DNA of 33,143 bases. It comes from an uncultured Aurantimicrobium sp. (GTDB lineage Bacteria > Actinomycetota > Actinomycetes > Actinomycetales > Microbacteriaceae). The DNA lies in assembly GCF_936931525.1 (NCBI RefSeq), contig NZ_CAKZII010000133.1:1-33143 (forward strand), in the 5' to 3' direction. Under the pieces are notes generated by a model that made no database searches, was not told the DNA's origin, and worked only from the letters and a program-made list of their open reading frames with translations. Numbering within the stretch: position 1 is the stretch's first letter; every line of letters begins with the position of its first letter. Shown here one piece after another: positions 1 to 8,170 of this stretch. The position numbers were made by a program, and so were the translations under genes.

Positions 1-978
1 ATCGACCGCCTCAAGCAGGCACTCGCCGACACCGGCATCATCATCCCGATGATTACCACCAACTTGTTCAGCCACCCCGTCTTCAAAGACGGCGGCTTCA
101 CCAGCAACGACCGCGGCGTACGTCGCTTCGCGCTGCGCAAGGCACTGCGCAACTTGGACCTCGCTGCTGAGATGGGTGCAAAGACCTTCGTCATGTGGGG
201 TGGACGTGAAGGTGCTGAGTACGACAGCGCCAAGGACATCCAGGGTGCACTTCAGCGCTACCGCGAAGGCGTCAACCTGATGACTGCCTACGTCAAGGAC
301 AAGGGCTACGACATTCGCTTCGCGATTGAGCCCAAGCCCAACGAGCCTCGCGGAGACATTCTTCTTCCCACCGTGGGTCACGCGATGGCCTTCATCAACA
401 CTCTTGAGCACCCTGACCTCGTGGGCCTGAACCCCGAGGTTGGCCACGAGCAGATGGCTGGCTTGAACTTCACCGCCGGTATTGCGCAGGCTATCGAGCA
501 CGGCAAGCTGTACCACATCGACCTCAACGGCCAGAAGGGCGTCAAGTTCGACCAGGACCTCGTCTTCGGTCACGGAGACATTCTCAACGCCTTCTCCTTG
601 GTTGATCTGCTCGAGTTCGGCGGCCCCAACGGTGGTCGTTCGTACAACGGTCCTCGCCACTTCGACTACAAGCCCAGCCGCACCGAAGACTTCACCGGTG
701 TCTGGGACTCGGCAGCTGCCAACATGCGCATGTACTTGCTGCTCAAGGAACGTGCTGCAGCATTCCGTGCAGACCCCGAGGTCAAGGCAGCACTGGAAGC
801 TTCTCGTGTTGCTGAGATTCACACCACCACCTTGGCTCCTGGTGAGACCTACAACGATCTCCTCGCAGATAACGCGTCTTATGAGAACTTCGATGCTGAC
901 TCTTACTTCGATGGCCGCGGCTTTGGTTTCGTCAAGCTCAACCAGCTCGCCATCGAACACCTCATGGGTGCCCGCTAA
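1..978 (+). CDS. xylA: Xylose isomerase (5' partial)
   Basis: Interconverts D-xylose and D-xylulose in the cytoplasm, the first step of the isomerase pathway for xylose. The frame is open from base 1, so the gene starts outside the window; the ATG at 49 is internal. The visible 325 residues cover most of the TIM barrel of a class I (actinobacterial, about 390-residue) enzyme. Visible family motifs are [20 protein letters not shown] (metal-ligand Glu and catalytic Lys), NPEVGHEQM (Glu and His ligands) and the DLNGQ...KFDQDL metal-binding stretch. The N-terminal catalytic His/Asp segment must lie in the missing part. xylB follows 3 bases after the stop, so the two are almost certainly co-transcribed and translationally coupled. 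Confidence 0.97.
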   Translation: MDRLKQALADTGIIIPMITTNLFSHPVFKDGGFTSNDRGVRRFALRKALRNLDLAAEMGAKTFVMWGGREGAEYDSAKDIQGALQRYREGVNLMTAYVKDKGYDIRFAIEPKPNEPRGDILLPTVGHAMAFINTLEHPDLVGLNPEVGHEQMAGLNFTAGIAQAIEHGKLYHIDLNGQKGVKFDQDLVFGHGDILNAFSLVDLLEFGGPNGGRSYNGPRHFDYKPSRTEDFTGVWDSAAANMRMYLLLKERAAAFRADPEVKAALEASRVAEIHTTTLAPGETYNDLLADNASYENFDADSYFDGRGFGFVKLNQLAIEHLMGAR

Positions 979-981
979 ACC

Positions 982-2394
982 ATGGCCCTGGTGGCTGGAG
1001 TTGATTCGTCAACTCAAAGTTGCAAAGTAGTTATTCGAGACGCCGAGACGGGTGCACTGGTTCGCGAAGGGCGAGCTAGTCACCCCGACGGCACCGAGGT
1101 CAACCCTTCTCACTGGTGGACAGCTCTAGGTGAAGCACTCACCCAGGCCGGTGGGCTCGACGACGTCGAGGCCATCTCTATCGGTGGTCAACAGCACGGC
1201 ATGGTTGTCCTTGATCAAGAAGGACGCGTCATTCGTGACGCCCTGCTCTGGAATGACACCCGCAGTGCTGATGCAGCCACCGAACTCACCGAACACTTTG
1301 GGGCAGAACATCTTGCCCAGCTGACCGGCTCTGTTCCTGTTGCGTCCTTCACCTCAACCAAACTGTTGTGGCTGAAAAACACAGAACCAGAGAATGCAGC
1401 ACGCGTTGCTGCAGTAGCTCTCCCCCACGACTGGCTCACCTGGCGCCTTGCCGGATATGGTCCCGCCGGTGAGAGCGAGAAGGGTCCTGTGCTGGAAGCA
1501 CTGGCAACCGATCGCTCTGACGCCAGTGGCACGGGGTATTTCAACTCCGCCACCAATACATACTGCGACGACATCCTTAGCTATGCACTGGGACACATTC
1601 CTGTTCTGCCTCGCGTTGTGTTGCCAGGTGAAGAAGTAGGCACGACGCCAGGTGGTGTGAAGGTTGCGTGCGGTGCAGGCGACAATGCCGCTGCCGCATT
1701 TGGTCTCGGTGCTGCCGAGGGAGATGTCGTGGTCTCATTGGGCACAAGTGGAACAGTCTTCGCTGTTTCCAGCTCGTCTACTCATGACACCAGCGGAACC
1801 ATTGCTGGTTTTGCCAGTGCATCAAACTCGTCACTTCCTCTGGTCTGCACCCTCAACGCCGCCCGAGTCATGGACTCCTTTGCCAAGCTCTTGAATGTTT
1901 CGCATGATGAGCTGGGGCAACTAGCCCTGAAAGCAGAGCCAGGTGCTGGTGGTGTTGTCTTAGTTCCTTACTTCGAAGGTGAGCGCACCCCTAACCTTCC
2001 GCACGCAACTGCTGAGCTGGTCGGATTGACCTTGGCGAACAACACCCGCGAGAACATTGCTCGTGCTGCGATTGAGGGAATGCTGTGTGGACTGAACGCG
2101 GGACTGGAAGCACTCGCTGATGCGGGTGTTGCCTGCTCACGTATCTTCTTGGTCGGTGGCGCGGGTGCAAACCCTGCGGTTCAGGTCATTGCCGGTGAGA
2201 TCTTTGGTGTTCCCGTTGTCATTGCGGAGCCTGGTGAATATGTTGCCAATGGCGCTGCCCGTCAAGCAGCACAGCTTGTCTTAGGCAATGCACCTGCGTG
2301 GAGTATCGCCACGATCGGCACGGTTTCCTCTCCTCAGGCCACACAAGTGATCGAAAACTACCGAAAAGCGGCAGCTTTCGCGGCGTCACGTTAA
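982..2394 (+). CDS. xylB: Xylulokinase
   Basis: FGGY-family sugar kinase, 470 residues, phosphorylating D-xylulose to xylulose 5-phosphate for the pentose phosphate pathway. The N-terminal ATPase-fold domain opens with GVDSSTQSCK and carries ISIGGQQHGMVVLD and LLWNDTRSA, typical of xylulokinases. The C-terminal half has GAGDNAAAAFGLG, VSLGTSGTVF, the PYFEGERTPN segment and the nucleotide-binding FLVGGAGANP. Length and motif order are normal for the family. The ATG at 982 lies 3 bases after the xylA stop and has no strong ribosome site of its own, which fits coupling to xylA. Neighbouring sugar-import genes support a xylose role; another ketopentose substrate is possible but less likely. Confidence 0.95.
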   Translation: MALVAGVDSSTQSCKVVIRDAETGALVREGRASHPDGTEVNPSHWWTALGEALTQAGGLDDVEAISIGGQQHGMVVLDQEGRVIRDALLWNDTRSADAATELTEHFGAEHLAQLTGSVPVASFTSTKLLWLKNTEPENAARVAAVALPHDWLTWRLAGYGPAGESEKGPVLEALATDRSDASGTGYFNSATNTYCDDILSYALGHIPVLPRVVLPGEEVGTTPGGVKVACGAGDNAAAAFGLGAAEGDVVVSLGTSGTVFAVSSSSTHDTSGTIAGFASASNSSLPLVCTLNAARVMDSFAKLLNVSHDELGQLALKAEPGAGGVVLVPYFEGERTPNLPHATAELVGLTLANNTRENIARAAIEGMLCGLNAGLEALADAGVACSRIFLVGGAGANPAVQVIAGEIFGVPVVIAEPGEYVANGAARQAAQLVLGNAPAWSIATIGTVSSPQATQVIENYRKAAAFAASR

Positions 2395-2417
2395 AGCTCA
2401 TATTTAGAGTTTGAAAC

Positions 2418-2484
2418 AACAAATAACGCTTTTCCCGCTATTTGTTACCACTTTGTGACCAAAATAAGTTGTTTCTTATTTGTT
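2418..2484. promoter_or_regulatory. Candidate operators of the sugar-importer promoter
   Basis: The 178-base gap between xylB and the binding-protein gene is AT-rich. It holds a near-perfect inverted repeat: AACAAATAACG (2418-2428), a 7-base spacer, and CGCTATTTGTT (2436-2446), 10 of 11 pairs matching. A second, perfect repeat follows: AAATAAG (2462-2468), 6 bases, CTTATTT (2475-2481). The octamer TATTTGTT occurs at 2439-2446 and 2477-2484, and reversed at 2418-2425. Such A/T-rich half-sites resemble operators of ROK/XylR-type sugar repressors, but the regulator is not in this window. The assignment is an inference; a clear -35/-10 pair was not found. Confidence 0.5.
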
Positions 2485-2572
2485 GGATACGGCAACATAT
2501 AGGGACAGGGCTCACCGTCGAGCCCGACTCGGAGTTAATCCGAGAAACCAAGAGAAAATTGAAGGGAGAGAA

Positions 2573-3619
2573 ATGAAGAAGTCTTCATTGATCTCAATCG
2601 CAGCTCTAGCAGCTGTGTCCGCACTTGCCCTCTCGGGTTGTGCCGGTGCATCTAACGATGCAGCTGCAAGCACCCGTGCTTGTGTAATCCTCCCCGACAC
2701 CGAGTCTTCGCCTCGTTGGGAAGCTGGCGACAAGCCTGCTCTCGAAAAGGCACTTGGCGACGCTGGCTACGAAGTAGACATCCAGAACGCTCAGGGTGAC
2801 ACCGCTAAGTACGCAACCATTGCTGACCAGATGCTCTCAAAGGGCTGTGGCGTAATGATCCTCACCGACCACCAGGGTGCTGCTATCCAGGTTGCCGAGA
2901 AGGCTAAGGCTGCTGGCGTTCCAGTTATCGCTTACGACCGTCCAGTTGAGGGTGCTGACTACTACGTCTCCTTCGACAACGAGGGTGTTGGCGCAATCGA
3001 AGGTGAGTGCATCGTTGATGGTCTTACCGCTGCTGGCAAGGACCCCGCAACCGCATCTGTTGTTTACGTAGGTGGAGACCCCGCTGACGGTAACGCAAAG
3101 ATGTTCTACGACGGTGCTGTATCCGTCATGTCAGCTGCTGGCATCAAGCCTGCTGCTGAGACTCCTGGTACCTGGGATGGAACCAAGGCTGGAACCGCAT
3201 TCGAGCAGGCTTACACCTCTCTCGGCGGTAACGTTGACGCTGTTTGGGTAGCAAACGACACCAACGCAGCTGCAGTTATCACCATCCTTGACAAGAACGG
3301 CAAGACCGTTCCTGTTTCGGGTCAGGACGCATCTGTTGCTGGTCTCCAGAACGTTCTTCTCGGCAAGCAGACCTGCACGGTCTACAAGCCATTCTCTGTA
3401 GAAGCTGCTGCTGCTTCGGACCTGGCTATCCAGATCCTCGGTGGTAAGGCTCCTTCTGTAGCGAAGAAGCTCGCTGACGGAACCCCCTTCGTCGCAGTTA
3501 CCCCCATCAAGGTCGGTCCTGAACAGGTCATCGACGTTGTTGCTGGTGGCGACGCAACTGCCAAGGACCTCTGCACCGCAGAGCTCGCTGAGGCATGTGC
3601 AAAGTACGGCGTAAAGTAA
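2573..3619 (+). CDS. Sugar ABC transporter substrate-binding lipoprotein (xylose-type)
   Basis: Extracytoplasmic sugar-binding lipoprotein, 348 residues, of the XylF/RbsB-like periplasmic-binding family. The start is ATG 2573 because a clear ribosome site (GAAGGGAGAG) precedes it and it gives a complete lipoprotein signal: MKK, a hydrophobic run, then LSGC with the lipidated Cys at residue 23. An upstream TTG in the same frame would add 31 residues with no signal character. The mature part has the usual two-lobe order, with ILPDTESSPRW near the N-terminus and GVPVIAYDRPV and VYVGGDPADGNA further on, all typical of xylose-type binders. It is followed by a strong hairpin and then the ATPase and permease genes. 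The position next to xylAB suggests xylose, but the ligand is inferred. Confidence 0.9.
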   Translation: MKKSSLISIAALAAVSALALSGCAGASNDAAASTRACVILPDTESSPRWEAGDKPALEKALGDAGYEVDIQNAQGDTAKYATIADQMLSKGCGVMILTDHQGAAIQVAEKAKAAGVPVIAYDRPVEGADYYVSFDNEGVGAIEGECIVDGLTAAGKDPATASVVYVGGDPADGNAKMFYDGAVSVMSAAGIKPAAETPGTWDGTKAGTAFEQAYTSLGGNVDAVWVANDTNAAAVITILDKNGKTVPVSGQDASVAGLQNVLLGKQTCTVYKPFSVEAAAASDLAIQILGGKAPSVAKKLADGTPFVAVTPIKVGPEQVIDVVAGGDATAKDLCTAELAEACAKYGVK

Positions 3620-3633
3620 CAAACCAATAGTTG

Positions 3634-3670
3634 AGACTTTGCGCCGGTCGATCCGGCCGGCGCAAAGTCT
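3634..3670 (+). terminator. Hairpin after the binding-protein gene
   Basis: A perfect 14-base-pair stem (AGACTTTGCGCCGG at 3634-3647 against 3657-3670) with a 9-base loop, followed by the T/C-rich CTCTTGTTTC. It lies between the binding-protein and ATPase genes. Such intercistronic structures usually act as a partial terminator or a 3'-end stabiliser, making the binding protein in excess over the membrane components. Confidence 0.8.
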
Positions 3671-3757
3671 CTCTTGTTTCACCCCCACAATTTTTCTGTC
3701 ATTGAATTGACACCCACCCCGACACATAGGTCGGATGAAACATCAAAGGAGATGGGC

Positions 3758-4507
3758 ATGGATGTGCCACTGATCGAACTCTCTGGAGTTAAGAAAAGCT
3801 TCGGTCCCGTAGATGTCCTCAAGGGCATTGATTTCAAGGCATACGCAGGTAAGGTCACCGCACTCGTTGGTGACAACGGTGCAGGTAAGTCCACTCTGAT
3901 CAAGGGCCTCTCCGGCGTTCAGCCTTATGACGAGGGAATCGTCAAGTTCGAGGGTGAAGAAGTTCACCTCCACTCCCCTCGCCAGAGCGGCGCTCTCGGC
4001 ATTGAGGTTGTGTACCAGGACCTCGCACTCTGCGACAACCTCGACATCGTTCAGAACATGTTCCTCGGCCGCGAAGAACTGAGCCAGGGCACCCTCGACG
4101 AAGGTTCGATGGAGTTCCAGGCCACCAAGGCACTGCAGAGCCTCTCGGTTCGTACCGTGAAGTCTGTTCGTCAGAAGGTGTCCTCACTTTCCGGTGGTCA
4201 GCGTCAGACAGTTGCCATTGCACGTTCCGTTCTTCGTAACGCCAAGCTCGTCATCCTCGATGAGCCCACCGCTGCCTTGGGTGTGGCACAGACCGAGCAG
4301 GTTCTGAACCTGGTTCGTCGCCTCGCAGACAACGGCATCGGCGTCATCATCATTAGCCACAACTTGGCAGACGTCTTCCAGGTCTGCGACTCCATCAACG
4401 TTCTCTACTTAGGACGCATGGTCGCATCACTGAAGACCTCAGAAACTACACAATCCGATGTTGTTGGTTACATCACCGGCACCAAGACCATGGAAGAGGT
4501 GGCGTAA
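3758..4507 (+). CDS. Sugar ABC transporter ATP-binding protein (single cassette)
   Basis: Cytoplasmic ATPase energising the sugar importer, 249 residues with one ABC domain. Visible motifs are Walker A GDNGAGKST, a Q-loop in VVYQDLAL, signature LSGGQRQTVAIAR, Walker B VILDEPTAAL and the switch His in IIISHN. The ATG at 3758 was chosen because AAAGGAG (3745-3751) sits 6 bases upstream; the in-frame ATG at 3752 would overlap that ribosome site. Enteric XylG/RbsA ATPases are duplicated (about 500 residues), so this half-length form presumably works as a homodimer, as in FrcA-like actinobacterial systems. The stop overlaps the permease start (TAATG), implying coupling. Confidence 0.93.
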   Translation: MDVPLIELSGVKKSFGPVDVLKGIDFKAYAGKVTALVGDNGAGKSTLIKGLSGVQPYDEGIVKFEGEEVHLHSPRQSGALGIEVVYQDLALCDNLDIVQNMFLGREELSQGTLDEGSMEFQATKALQSLSVRTVKSVRQKVSSLSGGQRQTVAIARSVLRNAKLVILDEPTAALGVAQTEQVLNLVRRLADNGIGVIIISHNLADVFQVCDSINVLYLGRMVASLKTSETTQSDVVGYITGTKTMEEVA

Positions 4508-5748
4508 TGAGTTCGCTAACCCCCACTGAAATCGGTAGCGGCCACGAAGGCACTATCCGCGACCAGATCACCGCATACGGTCAGCGTCTCAAGAACGGCG
4601 AAATGGGCGCACTGCCTGCTGTTATTGCACTGCTGGCCCTGGTTGTTCTGTTCGCTTCACTGAGCCCCTACTTCCTCACCACACTGAACTTTGCCAACCT
4701 GTTCGTTCAGGCAGCACAGCTCACCGTTCTCGCCTCGGCACTGGTCTTCGTTCTGCTTCTTGCAGAAATCGACCTTTCTGCAGGTGTGACCGCCGGTGTT
4801 GGTATGGCACTGTTCGTAGTTCTGAACCAGATGATGGGTATCAACTGGATCGTTGCGATCATTGCTGCTCTGGCATTGGGTTCACTCGTTGGTTGGGTCA
4901 TCGGTATCTTCGTAGCGAAGATCGGTGTTCCTTCCTTCGTGGTCACGCTGGGTCTGTTCCTGGGTTTCCAGGGCCTCATGCTCGTCATGCTCGGCGACGG
5001 TGGTCTGTTCCGCCTCGACATTCCTGAGCTCAAGGCCATCATGAACTCCAACATGCCTGTTGCAGGTGGTTGGATCATGCTTGCCGTGATGGTGGGAGTT
5101 TCTCTCGCACTGGGCTTCTATGACCGTGCACGTCGTGCAAAGTCAGGTGTGGCTAACCGCCCCATCGCACTGATGCTGTCTCGCGTGGCATTGATTGCCA
5201 TCCTGGGTGGAATCGCCGTCGGCGCGATGAGCGTCAACCGCAGCGTTTCTGTTGTTCCCATCGAAGGTGTCCCCATCGTTATTCCGATCGTGATCGGAAT
5301 CCTCTTCGTGGGAACCTTCGTACTGGACCGCACCACCTTTGGTCGTCACCTCTACGCAGTGGGTGGAAACCCTGAAGCTGCACGTCGTGCAGGTATCAAG
5401 GTGGCAAAGATCCGCATCACCGCCTTCATCATCTGTTCCACACTTGCTGTGGTCTCCGGTGTTCTTGCTGCTAGCCGTATTGGTGCAATCGAGTCGACCG
5501 CAGGTCGTTCGATCGTGCTCTCCGGTGTTGCCGCAGCTGTGGTTGGTGGCGTGAGCCTCTTCGGTGGTCGTGGTCGTTTGATCCACGCAGCTATCGGTGC
5601 TCTTGTTATCGCAATCATCGACAACGGTCTGGGCCTCATCGGTCTCCCCGCTGGTGTGAACTTCCTCGTTACCGGTGCAGTTCTTATTGCAGCTGCAACC
5701 ATCGACGCCCTGTCGCGCAAGCGCTCCGGCGGCGGAGTGAGGGTCTAA
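4507..5748 (+). CDS. Sugar ABC transporter permease
   Basis: Inner-membrane permease of the RbsC/XylH (BPD_transp_2) family, 413 residues, long hydrophobic segments throughout. A soluble N-terminal stretch of about 35 residues precedes the first helix. The conserved LLLAEIDLSAGVTAGVG segment of sugar permeases, the FGRHLYAVGGNPEAARRAGI coupling region and a Gly-rich FGGRGR loop are visible. The start shares one base with the ATPase stop. A 15-bp hairpin follows, closing the importer unit. Together with the lipoprotein and ATPase this makes a complete importer; two copies of each half would form the channel. Confidence 0.93.
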   Translation: MSSLTPTEIGSGHEGTIRDQITAYGQRLKNGEMGALPAVIALLALVVLFASLSPYFLTTLNFANLFVQAAQLTVLASALVFVLLLAEIDLSAGVTAGVGMALFVVLNQMMGINWIVAIIAALALGSLVGWVIGIFVAKIGVPSFVVTLGLFLGFQGLMLVMLGDGGLFRLDIPELKAIMNSNMPVAGGWIMLAVMVGVSLALGFYDRARRAKSGVANRPIALMLSRVALIAILGGIAVGAMSVNRSVSVVPIEGVPIVIPIVIGILFVGTFVLDRTTFGRHLYAVGGNPEAARRAGIKVAKIRITAFIICSTLAVVSGVLAASRIGAIESTAGRSIVLSGVAAAVVGGVSLFGGRGRLIHAAIGALVIAIIDNGLGLIGLPAGVNFLVTGAVLIAAATIDALSRKRSGGGVRV

Positions 5749-5761
5749 CCTTCAGGTCACC

Positions 5762-5795
5762 AATGCCCCCAACGCAGCTATGCGTTGGGGGCATT
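5762..5795 (+). terminator. Hairpin after the permease gene
   Basis: A perfect 15-base-pair stem (5762-5776 against 5781-5795) with loop GCTA, 13 bases after the permease stop. No clear T-run follows, so termination may be partial and allow some read-through into the epimerase gene. Confidence 0.75.
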
Positions 5796-5818
5796 CCTGA
5801 CTCAGCGAGAATAAGTTG

Positions 5819-6796
5819 ATGAGCATCCAGCGAGAACCCTCCGGCTTCACCCGACTGACAACTGGCAGTGGGGTGTCCATGGTTGTCTCCACCTTTGGTG
5901 CACGAATCGTGGAACTCTGGGTTCCCGATAGAAATGGTGAGTTGGGAAACGTCGTGCTGGGACTTCCCACACCGCAGCACTATGCCGACCGCGCCAACCT
6001 CTACCTTGGTTGCACCGTGGGTCGTGTTGCAGGCCGGATCCCCGGAGCACACTTCACCGGTGGTGGTCTCTCGTTCTCACTTGAACCTAATGAAGGCCCC
6101 AACCAGCTCCACGGTGGTGGAACGAACAGTTTTGACCGCCTCGAATGGGAGTTAGTCACCTTCGAGAACGAAGACTCAGTCACGGCAGAGTTCCACTACG
6201 TCAGCCCTGCAGGCGAAGAAGAGTATCCCGGTGAGCTCACCGTGGTTTCTCGCTATGAGCTCACCTCAGATGGTGTCTTCACCAGCACCCTCAGTGCAGA
6301 GACGACCTCTGCCTGCCCCGTGAATCTCACCACACATAGCTACTGGAATCTCTCGGGTGTGGCGGGCAGCACGATTCATGACCACCAGTTGAACGCAGAC
6401 GTGGCCTGGCATGTGGAGACCGGGGAAGGTCAACTCCCCACGGGTGAGCTCACCCCTGCAGTAACCGAGTTGTCCTTGGCAGCCCCAGGTTGGGATGACA
6501 CCTTCATCTTGGCTGAGAAGGATCACACCTCTACTGCGGCCGCGACCCTGAGCCACCCAGCTTCGGGAAGAAAGCTTGAGATCTTCACAACCGAGCCCGC
6601 CCTGCAGGTTTACACCGCGGGATATCTCCCTGAAGAGGCTTTCGATGAGGCGCATGTGCTCACCGCCTTCGGCGGGGTCTGCTTAGAACCTCAGCGCATC
6701 AATGACAACCCATTGCTGCCACAGTTCCCCAGCATTGTGCTGCAGCCAGGGAACACCTACTCACACGTGACTAAGCACGTGTTCACAAGCGTTTAG
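5819..6796 (+). CDS. Aldose 1-epimerase (GalM-like)
   Basis: Mutarotase, 325 residues, interconverting alpha and beta anomers of aldoses; here probably xylose or glucose entering the cell. Family landmarks are GRVAGRI, NQLHGG (substrate His), NLTTHSYWNLSG (catalytic acid His), WDDTFIL (Asp) and GVCLEPQRIND (catalytic base Glu). ATG 5819 is preferred over an in-frame TTG three bases earlier. It follows the importer genes in the same direction, separated by a hairpin, consistent with a sugar-use role. Its stop codon overlaps the stop of the converging dehydrogenase gene (bases 6793-6796). Confidence 0.9.
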   Translation: MSIQREPSGFTRLTTGSGVSMVVSTFGARIVELWVPDRNGELGNVVLGLPTPQHYADRANLYLGCTVGRVAGRIPGAHFTGGGLSFSLEPNEGPNQLHGGGTNSFDRLEWELVTFENEDSVTAEFHYVSPAGEEEYPGELTVVSRYELTSDGVFTSTLSAETTSACPVNLTTHSYWNLSGVAGSTIHDHQLNADVAWHVETGEGQLPTGELTPAVTELSLAAPGWDDTFILAEKDHTSTAAATLSHPASGRKLEIFTTEPALQVYTAGYLPEEAFDEAHVLTAFGGVCLEPQRINDNPLLPQFPSIVLQPGNTYSHVTKHVFTSV

Positions 6797-8064
6797 CGCT
6801 CTTCGAGACCCCAGGCCTGTCCATAGCCGCCGTCAGCTTCTGACTTAGCCATCAGCTCAAGGAAGGGCACCGCGTCGAAGGCCTCGGGGCCGAGAACACC
6901 AGCACCACTCCAGGTTCCGTTGGCCAGGAGTTCAAGGGCAATCACCGGGTTGAGTGCGGTCTGCCAGACCACGCACTGGCTGTCGTATTCCGCCATCGTC
7001 CACTCGTTATCACTGACGTGATAGAGGTAGACCTCACGAGGATTACCGTCCTTACCCAGACCCGTGACCCATACTCCTGCACAGGTCTTGCCTGTCATGC
7101 GTGGACCGATCGTGGCGGGGTCTGGCAGTGCAGCTGCCACCACGTCACGGGGTGCAACCATGGCTGGACCCTGTGCGGTGCGAACCTTGAGCGGCTCAAT
7201 TGAGTCCAGACCCAGCTGGTGCAGAGTCTTGAGAATTCCGATGAACTCATCGCCCAGGCCGTATTTGAACGTCACGCGCTTGGCATCAAGCCAGCGAGGC
7301 ATCATGAGAACTTCTTCGTGCTCCACGTTCACACACTCCACGGGACCAATGCCCTCGGGGAAAGTGAAGACTTCGGGCTCACTAAAGGGTGGGGTGGTGA
7401 ACCAGCCTTTGTCCTTCTCCCAGATCACGGGAGGGTTGAGGCATTCCTCAATCGTGGTCCAGATGCTGAACGAGGGAGCAAAGATTTCGTTGCCTTCGTC
7501 GTCCCGCACAACCAGGTTCGCACCGTCACGTGTGCCCAATTCATCGATGGAGCTAAACAGGTGGTCCTGCGCATAGCGGGCAAAGACGTTCGACATTCCT
7601 GGCTCCACACCAATACCCACGAGGGCTAGGCGGTTGGCCTTCTCCCAGTCCCCTGCGGCAGCGAACTGCTCGTCACCGAGCTTCACGCCGGTTTCGGAAT
7701 AGGGGTTGGTGGGGTGGGGAAAGGACAGCGTCATTGCCATGTCGAGGTAGTCCGCATCGGCAGCGAGCGCGCCGGCAAAGATGGTCTGCACGAACTTGGG
7801 CTCCACGGCGTTCATCACGTGGGTGGCGCCATGGCGCTTGGCGACCTCGGTCACACTCTCCGGCTTGGAGGCATCAATCTGGTCAGCGATGAAGCGACCT
7901 TCGATCGCGGCAGCACCGTGCTTGGCCTTGAGCCACTCGATGGTGCGCTCGGCACGGGTGATGTCGTAGTCGGTCACCACCATGAGCTCAAAGAAGGACC
8001 GACGTGCGGAAATCTTGGCAATGGCGTCTCCGACGCCACCAGCGCCAACAAGCAGAATTCTCAT
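6793..8064 (-). CDS. Saccharopine dehydrogenase-family oxidoreductase
   Basis: 423-residue protein with an N-terminal Rossmann dinucleotide-binding motif (MRILLVGAGGVGDAIA) and the architecture of the saccharopine/carboxynorspermidine dehydrogenase family. VTDYDITRAER follows, then a THVMNAVEPKFVQTI segment and LALVGIGVEPGMSNVFARYA, which is characteristic of the family. The C-terminal part contains GKTCAGVWVTGLGKDG and QTALNPVIALELLANG. The substrate is unknown; bacterial relatives act on amino-acid or polyamine adducts, but most are unassigned. It is a single gene on its strand. A -10-like TAACGT ending 7 bases before ATG, with no well-spaced ribosome site, suggests a leaderless message. 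Confidence 0.88.
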   Translation of the reverse strand: MRILLVGAGGVGDAIAKISARRSFFELMVVTDYDITRAERTIEWLKAKHGAAAIEGRFIADQIDASKPESVTEVAKRHGATHVMNAVEPKFVQTIFAGALAADADYLDMAMTLSFPHPTNPYSETGVKLGDEQFAAAGDWEKANRLALVGIGVEPGMSNVFARYAQDHLFSSIDELGTRDGANLVVRDDEGNEIFAPSFSIWTTIEECLNPPVIWEKDKGWFTTPPFSEPEVFTFPEGIGPVECVNVEHEEVLMMPRWLDAKRVTFKYGLGDEFIGILKTLHQLGLDSIEPLKVRTAQGPAMVAPRDVVAAALPDPATIGPRMTGKTCAGVWVTGLGKDGNPREVYLYHVSDNEWTMAEYDSQCVVWQTALNPVIALELLANGTWSGAGVLGPEAFDAVPFLELMAKSEADGGYGQAWGLEER

Positions 8065-8065
8065 A

Positions 8066-8121
8066 CCTCAGACGTTACTCCTGAGGAATCTACTTATGTC
8101 TGACTCTGTGCTGACAAGTAG
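8066..8121. promoter_or_regulatory. Inverted repeats between divergent genes
   Basis: The 106 bases between the dehydrogenase start and the Nramp gene contain CCTCAG (8066-8071) and CTGAGG (8081-8086), a perfect 6-bp inverted repeat. Next comes an imperfect pair, CTACTTATGTC (8090-8100) and GACAAGTAG (8113-8121). They may be operators for the metal transporter or the dehydrogenase. No match to the usual DtxR/MntR box was seen here, so this is only a candidate. Confidence 0.25.
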
Positions 8122-8170
8122 TCTGGTGGGGAAGACGCACCCGCGTCCATCCCAGCGAAATTGAGTAGCG

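Noticed and set aside
2480-2572. Upstream TTG start for the binding protein
   Set aside because: It would add a hydrophilic arginine-rich stretch before a perfect lipoprotein signal peptide and overlap the operator region.
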